Translations under genes and position numbers: made by a program
Part shown: piece by piece, positions 52,348 through 62,484 of the stretch
Layout: every line of letters starts with the position of its first letter
How positions within the stretch are numbered: the first letter of the stretch is position 1
NCBI RefSeq assembly: GCF_003269425.1
Contig: NZ_CP030104.1
Coordinates: 3,567,001-3,631,000 of the forward strand
Direction of reading: 5' to 3'
DNA: 64,000 bases
From: Flagellimonas maritima
Lineage (GTDB): Bacteria > Bacteroidota > Bacteroidia > Flavobacteriales > Flavobacteriaceae
The notes under the pieces: model-generated
What the model was told of the DNA's origin: nothing
The model's database searches: none
What the model saw: only the letters and a program-made list of their open reading frames with translations

Positions 52348-52393
52348 GTTTTGTAAATAGCAAAAGTCCTTCCAAATTACATATTTTAGTTTT

Positions 52394-54499
52394 ATGAATG
52401 CCAATTTTTTACAGACACCCATATCATATTTGAAAGGTGTAGGCCCAAATAGAGCCGATACGCTTGGGTCTGAACTGAATATATATACTTATTTGGATTT
52501 ACTGCACCTATTCCCCAACCGATATTTGGACAAGACCAGTTATTATAAAATAAACCAATTACAGTCCAGTGGTGCAGATGTTCAGGTATTGGGTAAAATA
52601 ACCCATATAAAAACTGTTGAGCAAAAACGTGGAAAGCGCTTAGTCGCTACTTTTATCGATGAAACGGGGCAAATGGAACTGGTTTGGTTCAGGGGGCATA
52701 AGTGGATCAGGGAAAACCTAAAAATCAACGAGCCCTACGTAGTTTTTGGGCGAGCCACAAGGTACGGAAGTGTATTTTCAATGCCACACCCAGAAATGGA
52801 ACTGCTGTCCGAGCATGAAAAAAACTTAAAAATTGCCATGCAGCCCATTTATCCGTCTACGGAAAAATTGAGCTCAAAAGGGGTTACCAATCGTGTCATT
52901 GGCAAAATGATGCAACAATTGTTTTTGGAATCAAAAGGAAATTTTCCAGAATCCCTTTCCAAGAAAATACGCGATGAATTAAAATTGATTTCAAAGAGTG
53001 AGGCGCTTATTAACATACACTTCCCGAAAAACCAAGAGCTATTGGCAAAAGCCCAATTTCGATTAAAGTTTGAAGAACTCTTTTACGTACAACTGCAACT
53101 CATCTCCAAAAAACTGATTAGAAAGCAAAAAATTAAAGGTTTGCCATTTGAAACTGTTGGTAATTATTTCAACACTTTTTTTGCTGAGCACATTCCGTTC
53201 GAATTGACAAAGGCACAAAAAAGGGTCATCAAAGAAATCAGGAACGACATGGGTAGCAATGCACAAATGAACCGTTTGCTCCAAGGTGATGTAGGCTCCG
53301 GTAAAACTATTGTGGCATTAATGTGCATGCTCTTGGCCTTGGATAATGGATTTCAGTCTTGTCTAATGGCCCCAACAGAAATTTTGGCCAACCAGCATTT
53401 TAATGGTTTAAAGGAATTACTGGGCACCATGGATGTTAACATAGCCTTATTGACAGGTTCGACCAAAAAATCCATCCGAACTATTATTCATGAACAACTG
53501 GAAAGTGGTACACTGCATATTTTAGTGGGCACCCATGCGGTATTGGAAGATAAGGTGCAATTTAAAAATCTGGGGTTGGCGGTCATAGATGAGCAACATC
53601 GGTTTGGTGTAGCCCAGCGTTCTAAATTATGGCATAAAAACAAAATTCCGCCGCATATTCTTGTAATGACCGCCACGCCTATTCCAAGAACCTTGGCCAT
53701 GAGCCTATATGGCGATTTGGATATTTCAATCATTGATGAGCTGCCACCAGGCCGTAAACCCATTAAAACCGTGCATCGTTTTGATAGCAATAGATTGAAA
53801 GTCTTTCGGTTTATGAAGGATGAAATCAAAAAGGGGCGACAGGTTTATATTGTTTATCCTTTAATTCAAGAATCCGAAGCATTGGATTACAAGGATTTGA
53901 TGGACGGTTATGAAAGCATCTCTAGGGACTTCCCTCCTACTGAATATCAAATATCTATCGTTCATGGAAAAATGAAGCCTAAGGACAAAGATTATGAGAT
54001 GGCAAGATTTGTAAAGGGTGAGACACAACTAATGGTGGCAACAACTGTAATAGAGGTTGGAGTAAATGTTCCCAATGCTTCTGTAATGATTATTGAAAGT
54101 GCCGAACGATTTGGTTTGTCGCAACTACACCAGCTACGCGGACGTGTGGGACGCGGAGCGGAACAAAGCTTTTGTATTTTATTGACAAGCCATAAATTAT
54201 CTGAAGATGCCAAAACACGATTACAGACCATGGTCCGTACCAATGATGGCTTTGATATAGCCGAAGTGGATTTAAAGCTACGTGGCCCAGGAGATTTAAT
54301 GGGCACACAACAAAGCGGTTTGCTCAATTTAAAAATTGCGGATATCGTAAAGGACAACCAAATTTTAAAAACGGCCCGCTATCATGCCATTCAATTATTG
54401 AAGAATGACCCAAATCTGAAAAAAGAAGAAAATCAAATGATACTGCGCGCCTATACTAAAATGATGAAGCAGTCATCTATTTGGAACTATATTAGTTAA
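52394..54499 (+). CDS. recG: ATP-dependent DNA helicase RecG
   Basis: The 701-residue RecG has the N-terminal wedge/OB domain (YLKGVGPNRADTLGSELNI; VWFRGHKWIRENLK), then helicase Walker A GDVGSGKTIVAL (near residue 298). DEQHRFGVAQR (DEQH box) and MTATPIPRTLAMSLYGDLD follow, with VVIEVGVNVPNA-like and LHQLRGRVGRG C-terminal helicase motifs. It reverses stalled replication forks and branches Holliday junctions. The length is normal. It is followed by a clear terminator shared with the convergent DUF2911 gene. Confidence 0.96.
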   Translation: MNANFLQTPISYLKGVGPNRADTLGSELNIYTYLDLLHLFPNRYLDKTSYYKINQLQSSGADVQVLGKITHIKTVEQKRGKRLVATFIDETGQMELVWFRGHKWIRENLKINEPYVVFGRATRYGSVFSMPHPEMELLSEHEKNLKIAMQPIYPSTEKLSSKGVTNRVIGKMMQQLFLESKGNFPESLSKKIRDELKLISKSEALINIHFPKNQELLAKAQFRLKFEELFYVQLQLISKKLIRKQKIKGLPFETVGNYFNTFFAEHIPFELTKAQKRVIKEIRNDMGSNAQMNRLLQGDVGSGKTIVALMCMLLALDNGFQSCLMAPTEILANQHFNGLKELLGTMDVNIALLTGSTKKSIRTIIHEQLESGTLHILVGTHAVLEDKVQFKNLGLAVIDEQHRFGVAQRSKLWHKNKIPPHILVMTATPIPRTLAMSLYGDLDISIIDELPPGRKPIKTVHRFDSNRLKVFRFMKDEIKKGRQVYIVYPLIQESEALDYKDLMDGYESISRDFPPTEYQISIVHGKMKPKDKDYEMARFVKGETQLMVATTVIEVGVNVPNASVMIIESAERFGLSQLHQLRGRVGRGAEQSFCILLTSHKLSEDAKTRLQTMVRTNDGFDIAEVDLKLRGPGDLMGTQQSGLLNLKIADIVKDNQILKTARYHAIQLLKNDPNLKKEENQMILRAYTKMMKQSSIWNYIS

Positions 54500-54502
54500 A
54501 AA

Positions 54503-54524
54503 ATGCCCAGCTTCCGCTGGGCAT
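54503..54524. terminator. Bidirectional terminator between recG and the DUF2911 gene
   Basis: A perfect 9-bp stem, ATGCCCAGC / GCTGGGCAT, encloses a TTCC loop, with A residues before it. It lies in the 54-bp gap between two convergent genes. The T-tract is short, so it may rely on hairpin strength. Confidence 0.7.
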
Positions 54525-54553
54525 CTTGCCAATTAAACCAGCAAACAACAGAT

Positions 54554-55666
54554 TTAGTTGATTGCCTCCCCATTTTCAGCCTTTGCAATGTTGGCCGCTA
54601 CACGGTCCTTATTCGCTTGGGCTGGAGCATTTTCAAGTGCAATTTTTAAATGTTTAAGTGTTGATTTAGTATCGCCCATAGCAGAATAAGCTCTTGCCAA
54701 TCCATAATGCACGGGCCAAGTACCCTTATGATTTTTCTCGTTCCATTTAAAGACTTCCAAAGCTGCATCATGTTCTCCCTGCCCAATCAACTGTCTCCCA
54801 TAACCATGTACCTGAAAGACTGTACCCATAGGCAATGCTTCTTTCATTATTGCCCTTGCTTCAGCGTTTTTTCCTTGTTTTGCTAAAATCTGCGATTTTA
54901 TATTGAGGTTATTGAAAGTTTTCTGGCTGAAAAATTGTCCTGCAATAGCTGCATCTATCCAACCCATGGCTTCATTGAGGTCTCCATCATTGTTAAGCGC
55001 AAAATTTGCCGCTTGTTCCCAACTTTGGCGATTAAAACCTGGAGAAGTTTGTAATTGTTGACGTATTTCAGTCAATACGTTATTAGTAACATCTGTTGAA
55101 ACCTTGAATGGTATCTGCTTTTTCTCCCAATTCAGGGAAATGACAGCCGACGTAGCATCCACTTCATTGAACAAATATGTAAGTTGTTCTACATGCGGTA
55201 CTTCTTTGCTTGCTACATCAACCCGAAGTGCATCTTCCTTTTGTTCATAAAAATAGCTGCCCCAAGCGTTATAATTCTTTGAAAAGATAATTGTTGCCGA
55301 GTCATCTTCATTAATTATTATATGTAAACCATATTTTCCCGCAGGCAAAGTTTTACCGTCAATGACAAGGTCATGAGTAGTCTTGAAAATTGTATTTTCA
55401 TTTGCTCCCGCCCTCCAGGGAGATTCGGTTGCAGTTCCAAAACCCAGATTGTTCATGCCATAAGGGACCAGACTCCCCCAAATTTCTCTGTCATTTACGC
55501 TAGGTCTTGAATACACAATCATTACATCAGTATTCCCTATTCGCTGAGAAACTTTGGCCATTTGACTACCGCGTGGCAAAAAACCAAGCTGTGCAGAAGT
55601 ACTGTTGGGAATAAAGAATACCATGATAAGAACAATGGCCAAAAAAGCCGTGTAATTTTTTTTCAT
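54554..55666 (-). CDS. DUF2911 protein with C-terminal TPR-like repeats, exported
   Basis: The 370-residue protein has a signal peptide (MKKNYTAFLAIVLIMVFFIPNSTSA). Its DUF2911 domain (about 30-200) has the family phrases SQRIGNTDVMIVYSRPSVNDRE, WGSLVPYG, WRAGANENTIF, LPAGKYGLHII and FSKNYNAWGSYFY. The C-terminal part (about 220-365) is helical with TPR-like periodicity (KNAEARAIMKEALPMG, HYGLARAYSAMGDTKSTLKHLKIALENAP). The function is unknown. Such proteins are common in Bacteroidota, and periplasmic scaffolding is an inference. Confidence 0.92.
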   Translation of the reverse strand: MKKNYTAFLAIVLIMVFFIPNSTSAQLGFLPRGSQMAKVSQRIGNTDVMIVYSRPSVNDREIWGSLVPYGMNNLGFGTATESPWRAGANENTIFKTTHDLVIDGKTLPAGKYGLHIIINEDDSATIIFSKNYNAWGSYFYEQKEDALRVDVASKEVPHVEQLTYLFNEVDATSAVISLNWEKKQIPFKVSTDVTNNVLTEIRQQLQTSPGFNRQSWEQAANFALNNDGDLNEAMGWIDAAIAGQFFSQKTFNNLNIKSQILAKQGKNAEARAIMKEALPMGTVFQVHGYGRQLIGQGEHDAALEVFKWNEKNHKGTWPVHYGLARAYSAMGDTKSTLKHLKIALENAPAQANKDRVAANIAKAENGEAIN

Positions 55667-56072
55667 TTGTTTGTTTTTGATTTGTTGATGAATAAACTGT
55701 TAGGTCGTTCAACTAAAGTATAAAGCTCAACGTTTCCTTAACGTTACAGCTATGTTAAATTGATATGAAACTTGTTAAATTTCAATTAGTTACGTTTAAT
55801 TAGCTCTAACTCAGTATATAAACTTTCAATGTATTACAGTATTGGAAGTAAACTTTTATCGGGAGTTACTTTTACCATTTAATCAGACAGGTTTTTGACT
55901 GATTTTTAATTTAAAAAACAAATATTTTCTTAGTATGAACCCCTAATAAAAATTAGAATTTGTACAAAAGTCTTTTAAAATTGATATTGGACATCGTAAT
56001 TTTCTAAACAGAATGGATATCTTTTTCTTTCCGTACTTTAAATTTACCAGCTTATAAACTATTGAAATTATC
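55667..56072. other. Divergent intergenic region upstream of leuC
   Basis: About 406 bp of very AT-rich DNA lie between the DUF2911 start and leuC. A TATCTTTT box at 56018-56025 resembles a -7 element for leuC, but no -33 partner fits. No leader peptide, T-box or riboswitch was recognised. Confidence 0.4.
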
Positions 56073-57482
56073 ATGAGTAAAACACTATTTGATAAAGTCT
56101 GGGACTCACATGTAGTAAAACACATTGAAAAAGGTCCGGATGTCCTTTTTATTGATAGACATTTAGTACATGAGGTCACCAGCCCGGTAGCATTTTTAGG
56201 ATTGAAAAACAGGAATATCAAAGTATTATATCCTGAACGCACTTTTGCTACGGCCGACCATAATACTCCGACCAGAAATCAACATTTACCCGTTAAGGAT
56301 AAACTTTCTGCAAATCAATTAAAAGCATTGGAAGAAAATTCCAAGGCACATAACATTCCGTATTGGGGTCTTGGACATGAGAAAAACGGAATAGTACACG
56401 TAATTGGACCAGAAAATGGTATTACCCTTCCTGGAGCTACCATAGTTTGTGGAGATTCACATACTTCTACGCACGGAGCGTTCGGGGCAATCGCTTTTGG
56501 TATTGGAACCAGCGAAGTTGAGATGGTGCTCTCAACACAATGCATTATGCAGCCTAAAGCAAAAAGTATGCGAATAAACGTTGATGGCGATTTAAATATC
56601 GGTGTAACACCAAAAGATGTAGCGCTTTATATTATATCAAAATTGACTACTTCAGGAGCAACAGGATATTTTGTAGAATATTCCGGTAAAGTGTTCAGAG
56701 ATATGTCCATGGAAGGCCGAATGACAGTCTGCAACCTAAGTATAGAAATGGGCGCACGTGGAGGCATGATAGCACCAGATGAAAAAACCTTTGATTATAT
56801 AAAAGGAAGGGAATATACACCAAAAGGTGAGGCATGGGACAAAGCAATGAAATACTGGGAAACATTATATTCTGATGAAGATGCCCTTTTTGATAATGAA
56901 ATCTACTTTAAGGCGAGTGAAATTGAGCCCATGATTACCTACGGTACCAACCCGGGAATGGGGGTGGGAATCCAGAATGGCATTCCGCAAGCCGAAAAAG
57001 TCGAAGGTGGTAACGCCACCTATAAAAAATCATTGGCCTATATGAACTTCAACGAAGGAGAAGCAATGATTGGCAAACCAATTGATTTTGTATTCCTAGG
57101 TAGTTGTACAAATGGAAGAATTGAAGATTTCAGGGCTTTTGCTTCAATAATAAAAGGAAGAAAAAAGGCGGATAATGTTACCGCATGGCTTGTGCCTGGT
57201 TCCCATCGTGTTGAAGAATCCATTAAGACCGAGGGCATTCTTGATATATTAGAAGAGGCAGGTTTTGAGCTCCGTGAGCCTGGTTGTTCAGCTTGCTTGG
57301 CCATGAACGATGATAAAATACCTGCTGGAAAATATGCAGTGAGTACTTCCAACAGGAACTTTGAAGGAAGACAGGGTCCAGGCTCGCGTACACTTCTGGC
57401 AAGCCCACTTGTAGCCGCTGCTGCGGCCGTAACAGGTAAAGTGACCGACCCAAGGGAGTTGATGCAAATTGAAGTGGTCTAA
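56073..57482 (+). CDS. leuC: 3-isopropylmalate dehydratase large subunit
   Basis: The 469-residue aconitase-family protein isomerises 2- to 3-isopropylmalate with LeuD in leucine synthesis. It has [15 protein letters not shown], the substrate loop [26 protein letters not shown], and the 4Fe-4S ligands in [14 protein letters not shown] and [31 protein letters not shown] lies near the end. The length is normal. It is followed 32 bp later by leuD, as in other leuCD operons. Confidence 0.97.
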   Translation: MSKTLFDKVWDSHVVKHIEKGPDVLFIDRHLVHEVTSPVAFLGLKNRNIKVLYPERTFATADHNTPTRNQHLPVKDKLSANQLKALEENSKAHNIPYWGLGHEKNGIVHVIGPENGITLPGATIVCGDSHTSTHGAFGAIAFGIGTSEVEMVLSTQCIMQPKAKSMRINVDGDLNIGVTPKDVALYIISKLTTSGATGYFVEYSGKVFRDMSMEGRMTVCNLSIEMGARGGMIAPDEKTFDYIKGREYTPKGEAWDKAMKYWETLYSDEDALFDNEIYFKASEIEPMITYGTNPGMGVGIQNGIPQAEKVEGGNATYKKSLAYMNFNEGEAMIGKPIDFVFLGSCTNGRIEDFRAFASIIKGRKKADNVTAWLVPGSHRVEESIKTEGILDILEEAGFELREPGCSACLAMNDDKIPAGKYAVSTSNRNFEGRQGPGSRTLLASPLVAAAAAVTGKVTDPRELMQIEVV

Positions 57483-57514
57483 CTTCTAAAATCTAATTTC
57501 TAGAATCTAAAAAA

Positions 57515-58111
57515 ATGGCATACGATAAATTTAAAATACTAAAAAGTACGGCGGTTCCCCTACCCATTGAAAATGTGGATACTGACCAAATTATACCCGC
57601 ACGGTTTTTAAAAGCAATCGAACGAAAAGGATTCGGGGACAATCTTTTTAGGGACTGGCGATACAACCAAGATAATACGCCCAAGGAGAATTTTGTGCTG
57701 AACAATCCAATTTACAGTGGCAAAATACTGGTCGGTGGTAAAAATTTTGGTTCAGGCTCTTCCAGGGAACATGCGGCTTGGGCCGTGTACGATTATGGCT
57801 TTAGATGTGTGGTATCCAGTTTTTTTGCCGATATTTTCAGGAATAACTGCTTAAACATCGGTGTGCTTCCCGTTCAAGTCAGTGCAGGCTTTCTGGACAA
57901 AATTTTTAAGGCGATAGAGAAGAATCCCAATACTGAATTGGAAATAGACCTTCCGTTACAGAAAATCACTATTCTAGAATCAAAGGAGAATGAAAATTTT
58001 GTTATAAATGATTACAAAAAACAGAATATGCTCAATGGTTTTGATGATATCGATTATCTGTTGAATATCAAAAAAGATATTGAAGTTTTTGCGGAAAACA
58101 CTCCGTTGTAG
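57515..58111 (+). CDS. leuD: 3-isopropylmalate dehydratase small subunit
   Basis: The 198-residue swivel-domain partner of LeuC has NVDTDQIIPARFLKAIERKG, KNFGSGSSREHAAWAVYDYGFRCVVSSFFADIFRNN, and GVLPVQV. The swivel loop completes the active site over the Fe-S cluster of LeuC. The length matches the family. It lies 30 bp before the synthase gene in the same direction. Confidence 0.97.
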   Translation: MAYDKFKILKSTAVPLPIENVDTDQIIPARFLKAIERKGFGDNLFRDWRYNQDNTPKENFVLNNPIYSGKILVGGKNFGSGSSREHAAWAVYDYGFRCVVSSFFADIFRNNCLNIGVLPVQVSAGFLDKIFKAIEKNPNTELEIDLPLQKITILESKENENFVINDYKKQNMLNGFDDIDYLLNIKKDIEVFAENTPL

Positions 58112-58141
58112 CAATACTTTTGATATAGAACATTCCCAATA

Positions 58142-59659
58142 ATGAAAAAACGCTTTGTTGAAATCATGGACACCACACTCAGGGATGGTGAACAGACTTC
58201 TGGAATATCTTTTTCTGCTTCTGAAAAGCTGACACTAGCTAAACTTTTATTGGAAGAACTTCAGGTAGACCGCATAGAAGTTGCATCTGCACGGGTTTCG
58301 GATGGAGAATTTAATGCGGTAAAGCATATTACGGAATGGGCAAAATCGGAAGGATACCTTTCCAAGGTTGAAGTATTGACATTCGTGGATAAAGGCGTTT
58401 CGCTCGATTGGATGAAAGAGGCAGGTGCGAAAGTTCAAAATTTATTGACTAAGGGATCCCTAAATCATCTTACACATCAACTAAAAAAGACCCCTGAACA
58501 ACATTTTAAGGATATTGAAGAAGTAATCGTCAAGGCATCGACTTCAGGAATTGCAACTAATGTGTATTTGGAGGACTGGAGCAACGGAATGAGAAATTCT
58601 CCTGAATATGTGTTTCAATTTTTGGATTTTCTTACAAAGCAGCCTATAAAACGTATTTTGTTACCCGATACTTTGGGTATTCTCACCTATAAAGAAACTG
58701 CTGATTTTCTTCATCAAATTATATCTAGATATCCTAACATTCATTTTGATTTTCATGGCCATAATGATTATGATTTGAGCGTTGCCAACGTAATGGAGGC
58801 ACTAAAGGCAGGGTGTCATGGATTGCATTTAACAGTAAATGGTATGGGGGAACGTGCAGGTAATGCTCCTCTTGCAAGTGTAGTTGCCGTTATCAATGAT
58901 TTTGTTCCAGAAGTATCCATTGGAGTAAAAGAATCGTCTCTTTACAAAGTGAGTAAACTTGTTTCAGCATTTACAGGTTTCGGCATTCCGGACAACAAAC
59001 CCATCGTTGGGGATAATGTTTTTACGCAAACTGCTGGAATACATGCAGATGGAGACAGTAAAAATAATCTTTACTTTAATGATTTACTTCCTGAACGTTT
59101 TGGCAGAAAGCGCAAATATGCTTTGGGGAAAACATCTGGAAAAGCAAATATCCAGAAGAATCTTCAAGAACTCGGTTTGACCTTGAACGACGAAGAACTG
59201 AAAAAAGTAACGGAACGAATCATAGCGCTTGGTGACAAAAAAGAGCGTGTAACCAAAGATGATCTGCCCTATATAATTTCCGATGTTTTAAACAGTGAAT
59301 TACATCAACAGCGGGTGTTTGTAAAATCATATGTGCTTACCCATTCCAAGGGACTTAAGCCCTCCACTACCCTTGCTATCGAAATAGATGGAAATTTATA
59401 TGAAGAAAACGCACAAGGTGATGGACAGTTTGATGCTTTCATCAATGCACTTCAAAAAGTATATCAAAAAGAGGGGATAGCTTTACCCAAATTGGTAGAT
59501 TATGCCGTTAGGATACCGCCAGGGAGTACATCTGACGCACTTTGCGAAACTATAATAACGTGGCAGACAAAAAAGGATAACTTTACAACCCGTGGGTTGG
59601 ATTCAGATCAAACGGTGTCTGCAATAAAGGCCACGGAAAAAATGCTGAATTTGATTTAG
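58142..59659 (+). CDS. 2-isopropylmalate synthase-family enzyme (isopropylmalate or citramalate synthase)
   Basis: The 505-residue protein has the DRE-TIM catalytic domain (about 1-290): EIMDTTLRDGEQTSG, then HGHNDYDLSVANVMEA with the metal-binding His-x-His, and NGMGERAGNAPLASVV. A C-terminal LeuA-type regulatory domain follows (about 370-505). It condenses acetyl-CoA with 2-oxoisovalerate (leucine) or pyruvate (isoleucine via citramalate). Motifs do not decide which. Its position between leuD and leuB favours leucine synthesis; the N-terminal domain differs from classical E. coli LeuA. It lies 30 bp after leuD. Confidence 0.9.
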   Translation: MKKRFVEIMDTTLRDGEQTSGISFSASEKLTLAKLLLEELQVDRIEVASARVSDGEFNAVKHITEWAKSEGYLSKVEVLTFVDKGVSLDWMKEAGAKVQNLLTKGSLNHLTHQLKKTPEQHFKDIEEVIVKASTSGIATNVYLEDWSNGMRNSPEYVFQFLDFLTKQPIKRILLPDTLGILTYKETADFLHQIISRYPNIHFDFHGHNDYDLSVANVMEALKAGCHGLHLTVNGMGERAGNAPLASVVAVINDFVPEVSIGVKESSLYKVSKLVSAFTGFGIPDNKPIVGDNVFTQTAGIHADGDSKNNLYFNDLLPERFGRKRKYALGKTSGKANIQKNLQELGLTLNDEELKKVTERIIALGDKKERVTKDDLPYIISDVLNSELHQQRVFVKSYVLTHSKGLKPSTTLAIEIDGNLYEENAQGDGQFDAFINALQKVYQKEGIALPKLVDYAVRIPPGSTSDALCETIITWQTKKDNFTTRGLDSDQTVSAIKATEKMLNLI

Positions 59660-59812
59660 AAAATAGATATGAGAATTTAGATAAGTGACAAAAAATAATA
59701 GGTTTTAGTTTTTAAAAACTGCTTATTCCTATACGACTAGATTAGCATGTATCTATAAACAAAAAGCCGAAAAAAGTATGAGTTAGGGTTATAAAAAATG
59801 ATAACCAACAAA

Positions 59813-59870
59813 GCTCGTGCTGAGCAAAGTCGAAGCAAACAACACATATGCTGAACGCAGCCAAAGCAAA
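59813..59870. repeat. Dispersed palindrome-type repeats in the synthase-leuB gap
   Basis: GCTCGTGCTGAGCAAAGTCGAAGC and, after about 15 bp, GCTGAACGCAGCCAAAGC repeat the GAGCGCAGTCGA theme seen at 17705-17726 and 24021-24077. The two units are partly degenerate and separate leuB from the rest of the operon. Confidence 0.45.
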
Positions 59871-59888
59871 TAATGAACAAGAAAAATA

Positions 59889-60947
59889 ATGAAACTAAAC
59901 ATAGCCTTATTGGCAGGAGACGGAATTGGACCTGAAGTTATCGACCAAGCCGTAAAAGTATCGGATGCGGTTGCCGCAAAATTCAATCATGAAATCAATT
60001 GGGTTTCAGCATTAACGGGTGCCGCGGCCATTGATGCCGTTGGAGAACCATACCCAGATGAAACCCACCAAGCATGTATGGCAGCGGATGCCGTTCTATT
60101 TGGTGCCATTGGACATCCTCGCTTTGATAATGATCCTTCTGCAAAAGTACGACCTGAGCAAGGCTTGCTCAAAATGCGACAGGAATTGGGATTGTTCGCC
60201 AATGTACGCCCTACATTTACATTTCCATCGTTAATCGATAATTCTCCTCTTAAAAAAGAACGTATTGAAGGTACCGATTTGGTCTTTTTACGTGAATTGA
60301 CCGGCGGCATATATTTTGGAAAAAGAGGTCGCGAAGATAATGGAGAAACTGCTTTCGATACTTGCACCTACACTCGTAACGAGGTGAAACGCTTGGCAAA
60401 AAAAGGATTTGAAATGGCCATGCAACGCTCCAAAAAACTATGTTGTGTGGATAAAGCCAACGTACTGGAAACCTCACGACTGTGGCGAGAAACAGTACAA
60501 GCCATGGAAAAAGAGTATCCAGAAGTGGAAGTTTCGTACGAATTTGTAGATGCTGTGGCCATGCGCCTTGTCCAATGGCCCAACTCCTACGATGTCCTGA
60601 TTACGGAAAACCTCTTTGGTGATATTCTTACGGACGAAGCTTCGGTAATTTCTGGGTCTATGGGATTGATGCCGTCAGCTTCGTTAGGAGAACAGACTTC
60701 GTTGTTTGAACCCATCCATGGTTCTTACCCACAGGCTGCCGGAAAAGATATTGCAAATCCCTTGGCTACTGTCCTCTCAGCGGCCATGATGTTTGAAACC
60801 GCATTTAACTTAAATAAAGAAGCAGAGGCAATTAAAGCAGTAGTCAACAAATCGTTGGCAGAAGGTATCGTTACCGAAGATTTGGCCAATGGCAGAAAGG
60901 CTTACAAAACAAGTGAAGTTGGCGATTGGTTGGTTGAGAATTTGTAA
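59889..60947 (+). CDS. leuB: 3-isopropylmalate dehydrogenase
   Basis: The 352-residue enzyme oxidatively decarboxylates 3-isopropylmalate with NAD. It has ALLAGDGIGPEVIDQAVKV at the N-terminus, the substrate-binding RELTGGIYFGKRGR, VDAVAMRLVQWP, NLFGDILTDEASVISGSMGLMPSASLG (NAD/metal Asp), and EPIHGSYPQAAGKDIANPLATVLSAAMM. Normal length. It lies 229 bp after the synthase gene; the gap holds dispersed repeats but no terminator was seen, so it may share the leuCD transcript or have its own promoter. Confidence 0.97.
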   Translation: MKLNIALLAGDGIGPEVIDQAVKVSDAVAAKFNHEINWVSALTGAAAIDAVGEPYPDETHQACMAADAVLFGAIGHPRFDNDPSAKVRPEQGLLKMRQELGLFANVRPTFTFPSLIDNSPLKKERIEGTDLVFLRELTGGIYFGKRGREDNGETAFDTCTYTRNEVKRLAKKGFEMAMQRSKKLCCVDKANVLETSRLWRETVQAMEKEYPEVEVSYEFVDAVAMRLVQWPNSYDVLITENLFGDILTDEASVISGSMGLMPSASLGEQTSLFEPIHGSYPQAAGKDIANPLATVLSAAMMFETAFNLNKEAEAIKAVVNKSLAEGIVTEDLANGRKAYKTSEVGDWLVENL

Positions 60948-60962
60948 TTACGCTAGATTGGG

Positions 60963-62231
60963 TTATTCGCTAGTAATGCATGTTTCAGTATACACCGTTT
61001 CAACAATCTTATATAAGTCCGGTATCACCGTTCGAGCTAATTTTGAATTGCCATTGAGCAATACACAAATGCCCAAATCATTTTCGGGATATAGTGCAAT
61101 TTCATTTCTGTAATCGTTTACGCTCCCCCCGTGATGCCAAACAGTCTTTATCTGCGGAGAATCATCCTTTTTGAAGGTATGTATGCGCCAACCAAAGCCA
61201 TAATGCGATTCTATATGGTTTGGCCAGCGTTGGTAATATTTGTTATTGTTCCCTAACTTTATGAAGGGTTTAAAAACCGTTTGGATTGATGCTGGCTCTA
61301 GCACATCTGGATTATGCCCTAATAAAAAGCGCATCCATTTGGCCATATCCAAGGCGCTGGCATTGATCCCGCCCGCAACAATAGCATTATAGTATCTATT
61401 TTTTAGGGGTAAACTTTTCCAACCGGTTTTTTTTCTGGTATGGGGCAAAGCTACATTATTACTATTGAGCAAGGTATTGTGGTCCATAGAAACGGTTGAC
61501 ATACCCAAAGGACTAAAAAATCTTTTTTGCAACAGGGTCTGGACATCGTTACCGGTAACTTTATAGATTATTTCTTGACTCAGTGCGAACATAGCATTTT
61601 GGTAACTGTACATTGTACCGGGTTCGGCAATTGGTGTTACTTCATTGAAGCGTTTGGCAATATTTGCTACGGATACTCCGGCTTCAACTAAATTGGTAAA
61701 GCTATGGTAGGGCGTCCCTGAGGTATGGGATAAAATATGGGAAAGTGTTACCTTTTGGGTATTAAGGCTGTCCCCAAATTTAAATTCAGGGATATAATCC
61801 AAAACCTTGTCATTGAAACCTAACTCACCTTCAAATTGTAGGCTTGCCGCCAATATACCTGCAAACCCCTTGGACAAAGAACCCAGTCTGAAAATTGTTT
61901 TCCCGTCTACATTAGCTTTACCATTGATATTCCGTTTTCCAAAGCCATCAGAAAACAGAATGGAATCACCGTGCACTATACTAACACCAGCCCCTACTAT
62001 TTCTCCCGAAACAATAGCTTCTTTGAAATATTCTTGCAGAGCAGTCTTTAATTTTTGCTGTCGCAAAAGATATATCTGTATTTCTCTCCCAGTGAAATTA
62101 CTTTTTTTTGGTTCACTATTATTTTGCGTGTTACCAGTGTCGATTGTTTTGTCAACCCTACCTCCAGCACTTATAATGAAAAACATAACCAGTGCAGACA
62201 CGCTAAATCCAAAAATTTTAATCCTATTCAC
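60963..62231 (-). CDS. Serine hydrolase of the class C beta-lactamase/AmpH family, exported
   Basis: The 422-residue protein has an N-terminal signal or anchor (about 5-22). The serine beta-lactamase-fold motifs are present: SxxK at Ser118-Lys121 (LGSLSKGF), YxN in YSYQNAMF (about residue 207), and HHGG (near 370) in place of the KTG box. Proteins of this family are penicillin-binding-like D-aminopeptidases, esterases or transglycosidases in the periplasm. True beta-lactamase action is not implied. The substrate is unknown. It is convergent with leuB and ends 15 bp from it. Confidence 0.92.
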   Translation of the reverse strand: MNRIKIFGFSVSALVMFFIISAGGRVDKTIDTGNTQNNSEPKKSNFTGREIQIYLLRQQKLKTALQEYFKEAIVSGEIVGAGVSIVHGDSILFSDGFGKRNINGKANVDGKTIFRLGSLSKGFAGILAASLQFEGELGFNDKVLDYIPEFKFGDSLNTQKVTLSHILSHTSGTPYHSFTNLVEAGVSVANIAKRFNEVTPIAEPGTMYSYQNAMFALSQEIIYKVTGNDVQTLLQKRFFSPLGMSTVSMDHNTLLNSNNVALPHTRKKTGWKSLPLKNRYYNAIVAGGINASALDMAKWMRFLLGHNPDVLEPASIQTVFKPFIKLGNNNKYYQRWPNHIESHYGFGWRIHTFKKDDSPQIKTVWHHGGSVNDYRNEIALYPENDLGICVLLNGNSKLARTVIPDLYKIVETVYTETCITSE

Positions 62232-62321
62232 AAGTTTAGTATGATTTGTAGCGTTTTTAATATTTTATGAGAAATACCTACAATAGTAACTTGTTAGTGG
62301 ACTATTTTATTGCATTACAAT

Positions 62322-62357
62322 AAAAACGTCCCTGAATGATAATTCTAGGAGCGTTTT
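62322..62357 (-). terminator. Candidate terminator downstream of the GapN-like gene
   Basis: On the minus strand AAAACGCTCCT (starting at 62357) pairs with AGGGACGTTTT (9 of 11), and TTATTG follows. It lies in the roughly 250-bp gap between the aldehyde dehydrogenase 3' end and the serine hydrolase start. No other feature was seen in that gap. Confidence 0.5.
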
Positions 62358-62484
62358 GGTTGTAAACTGTAAATTTACTGATTGATGATTTTTGATTCAT
62401 TTGTATAAAACCCTTATTGCCGGCTTTTTGTGGTAATTCCAAAAAAACGTTTTGCAACTTTTTTAGCCTCACTGATATGGATTT

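Noticed and set aside
52348-52422. Longer start of the M1 metallopeptidase
   Set aside because: It places 25 residues before a clear signal peptide and overlaps the recG start on the other strand.
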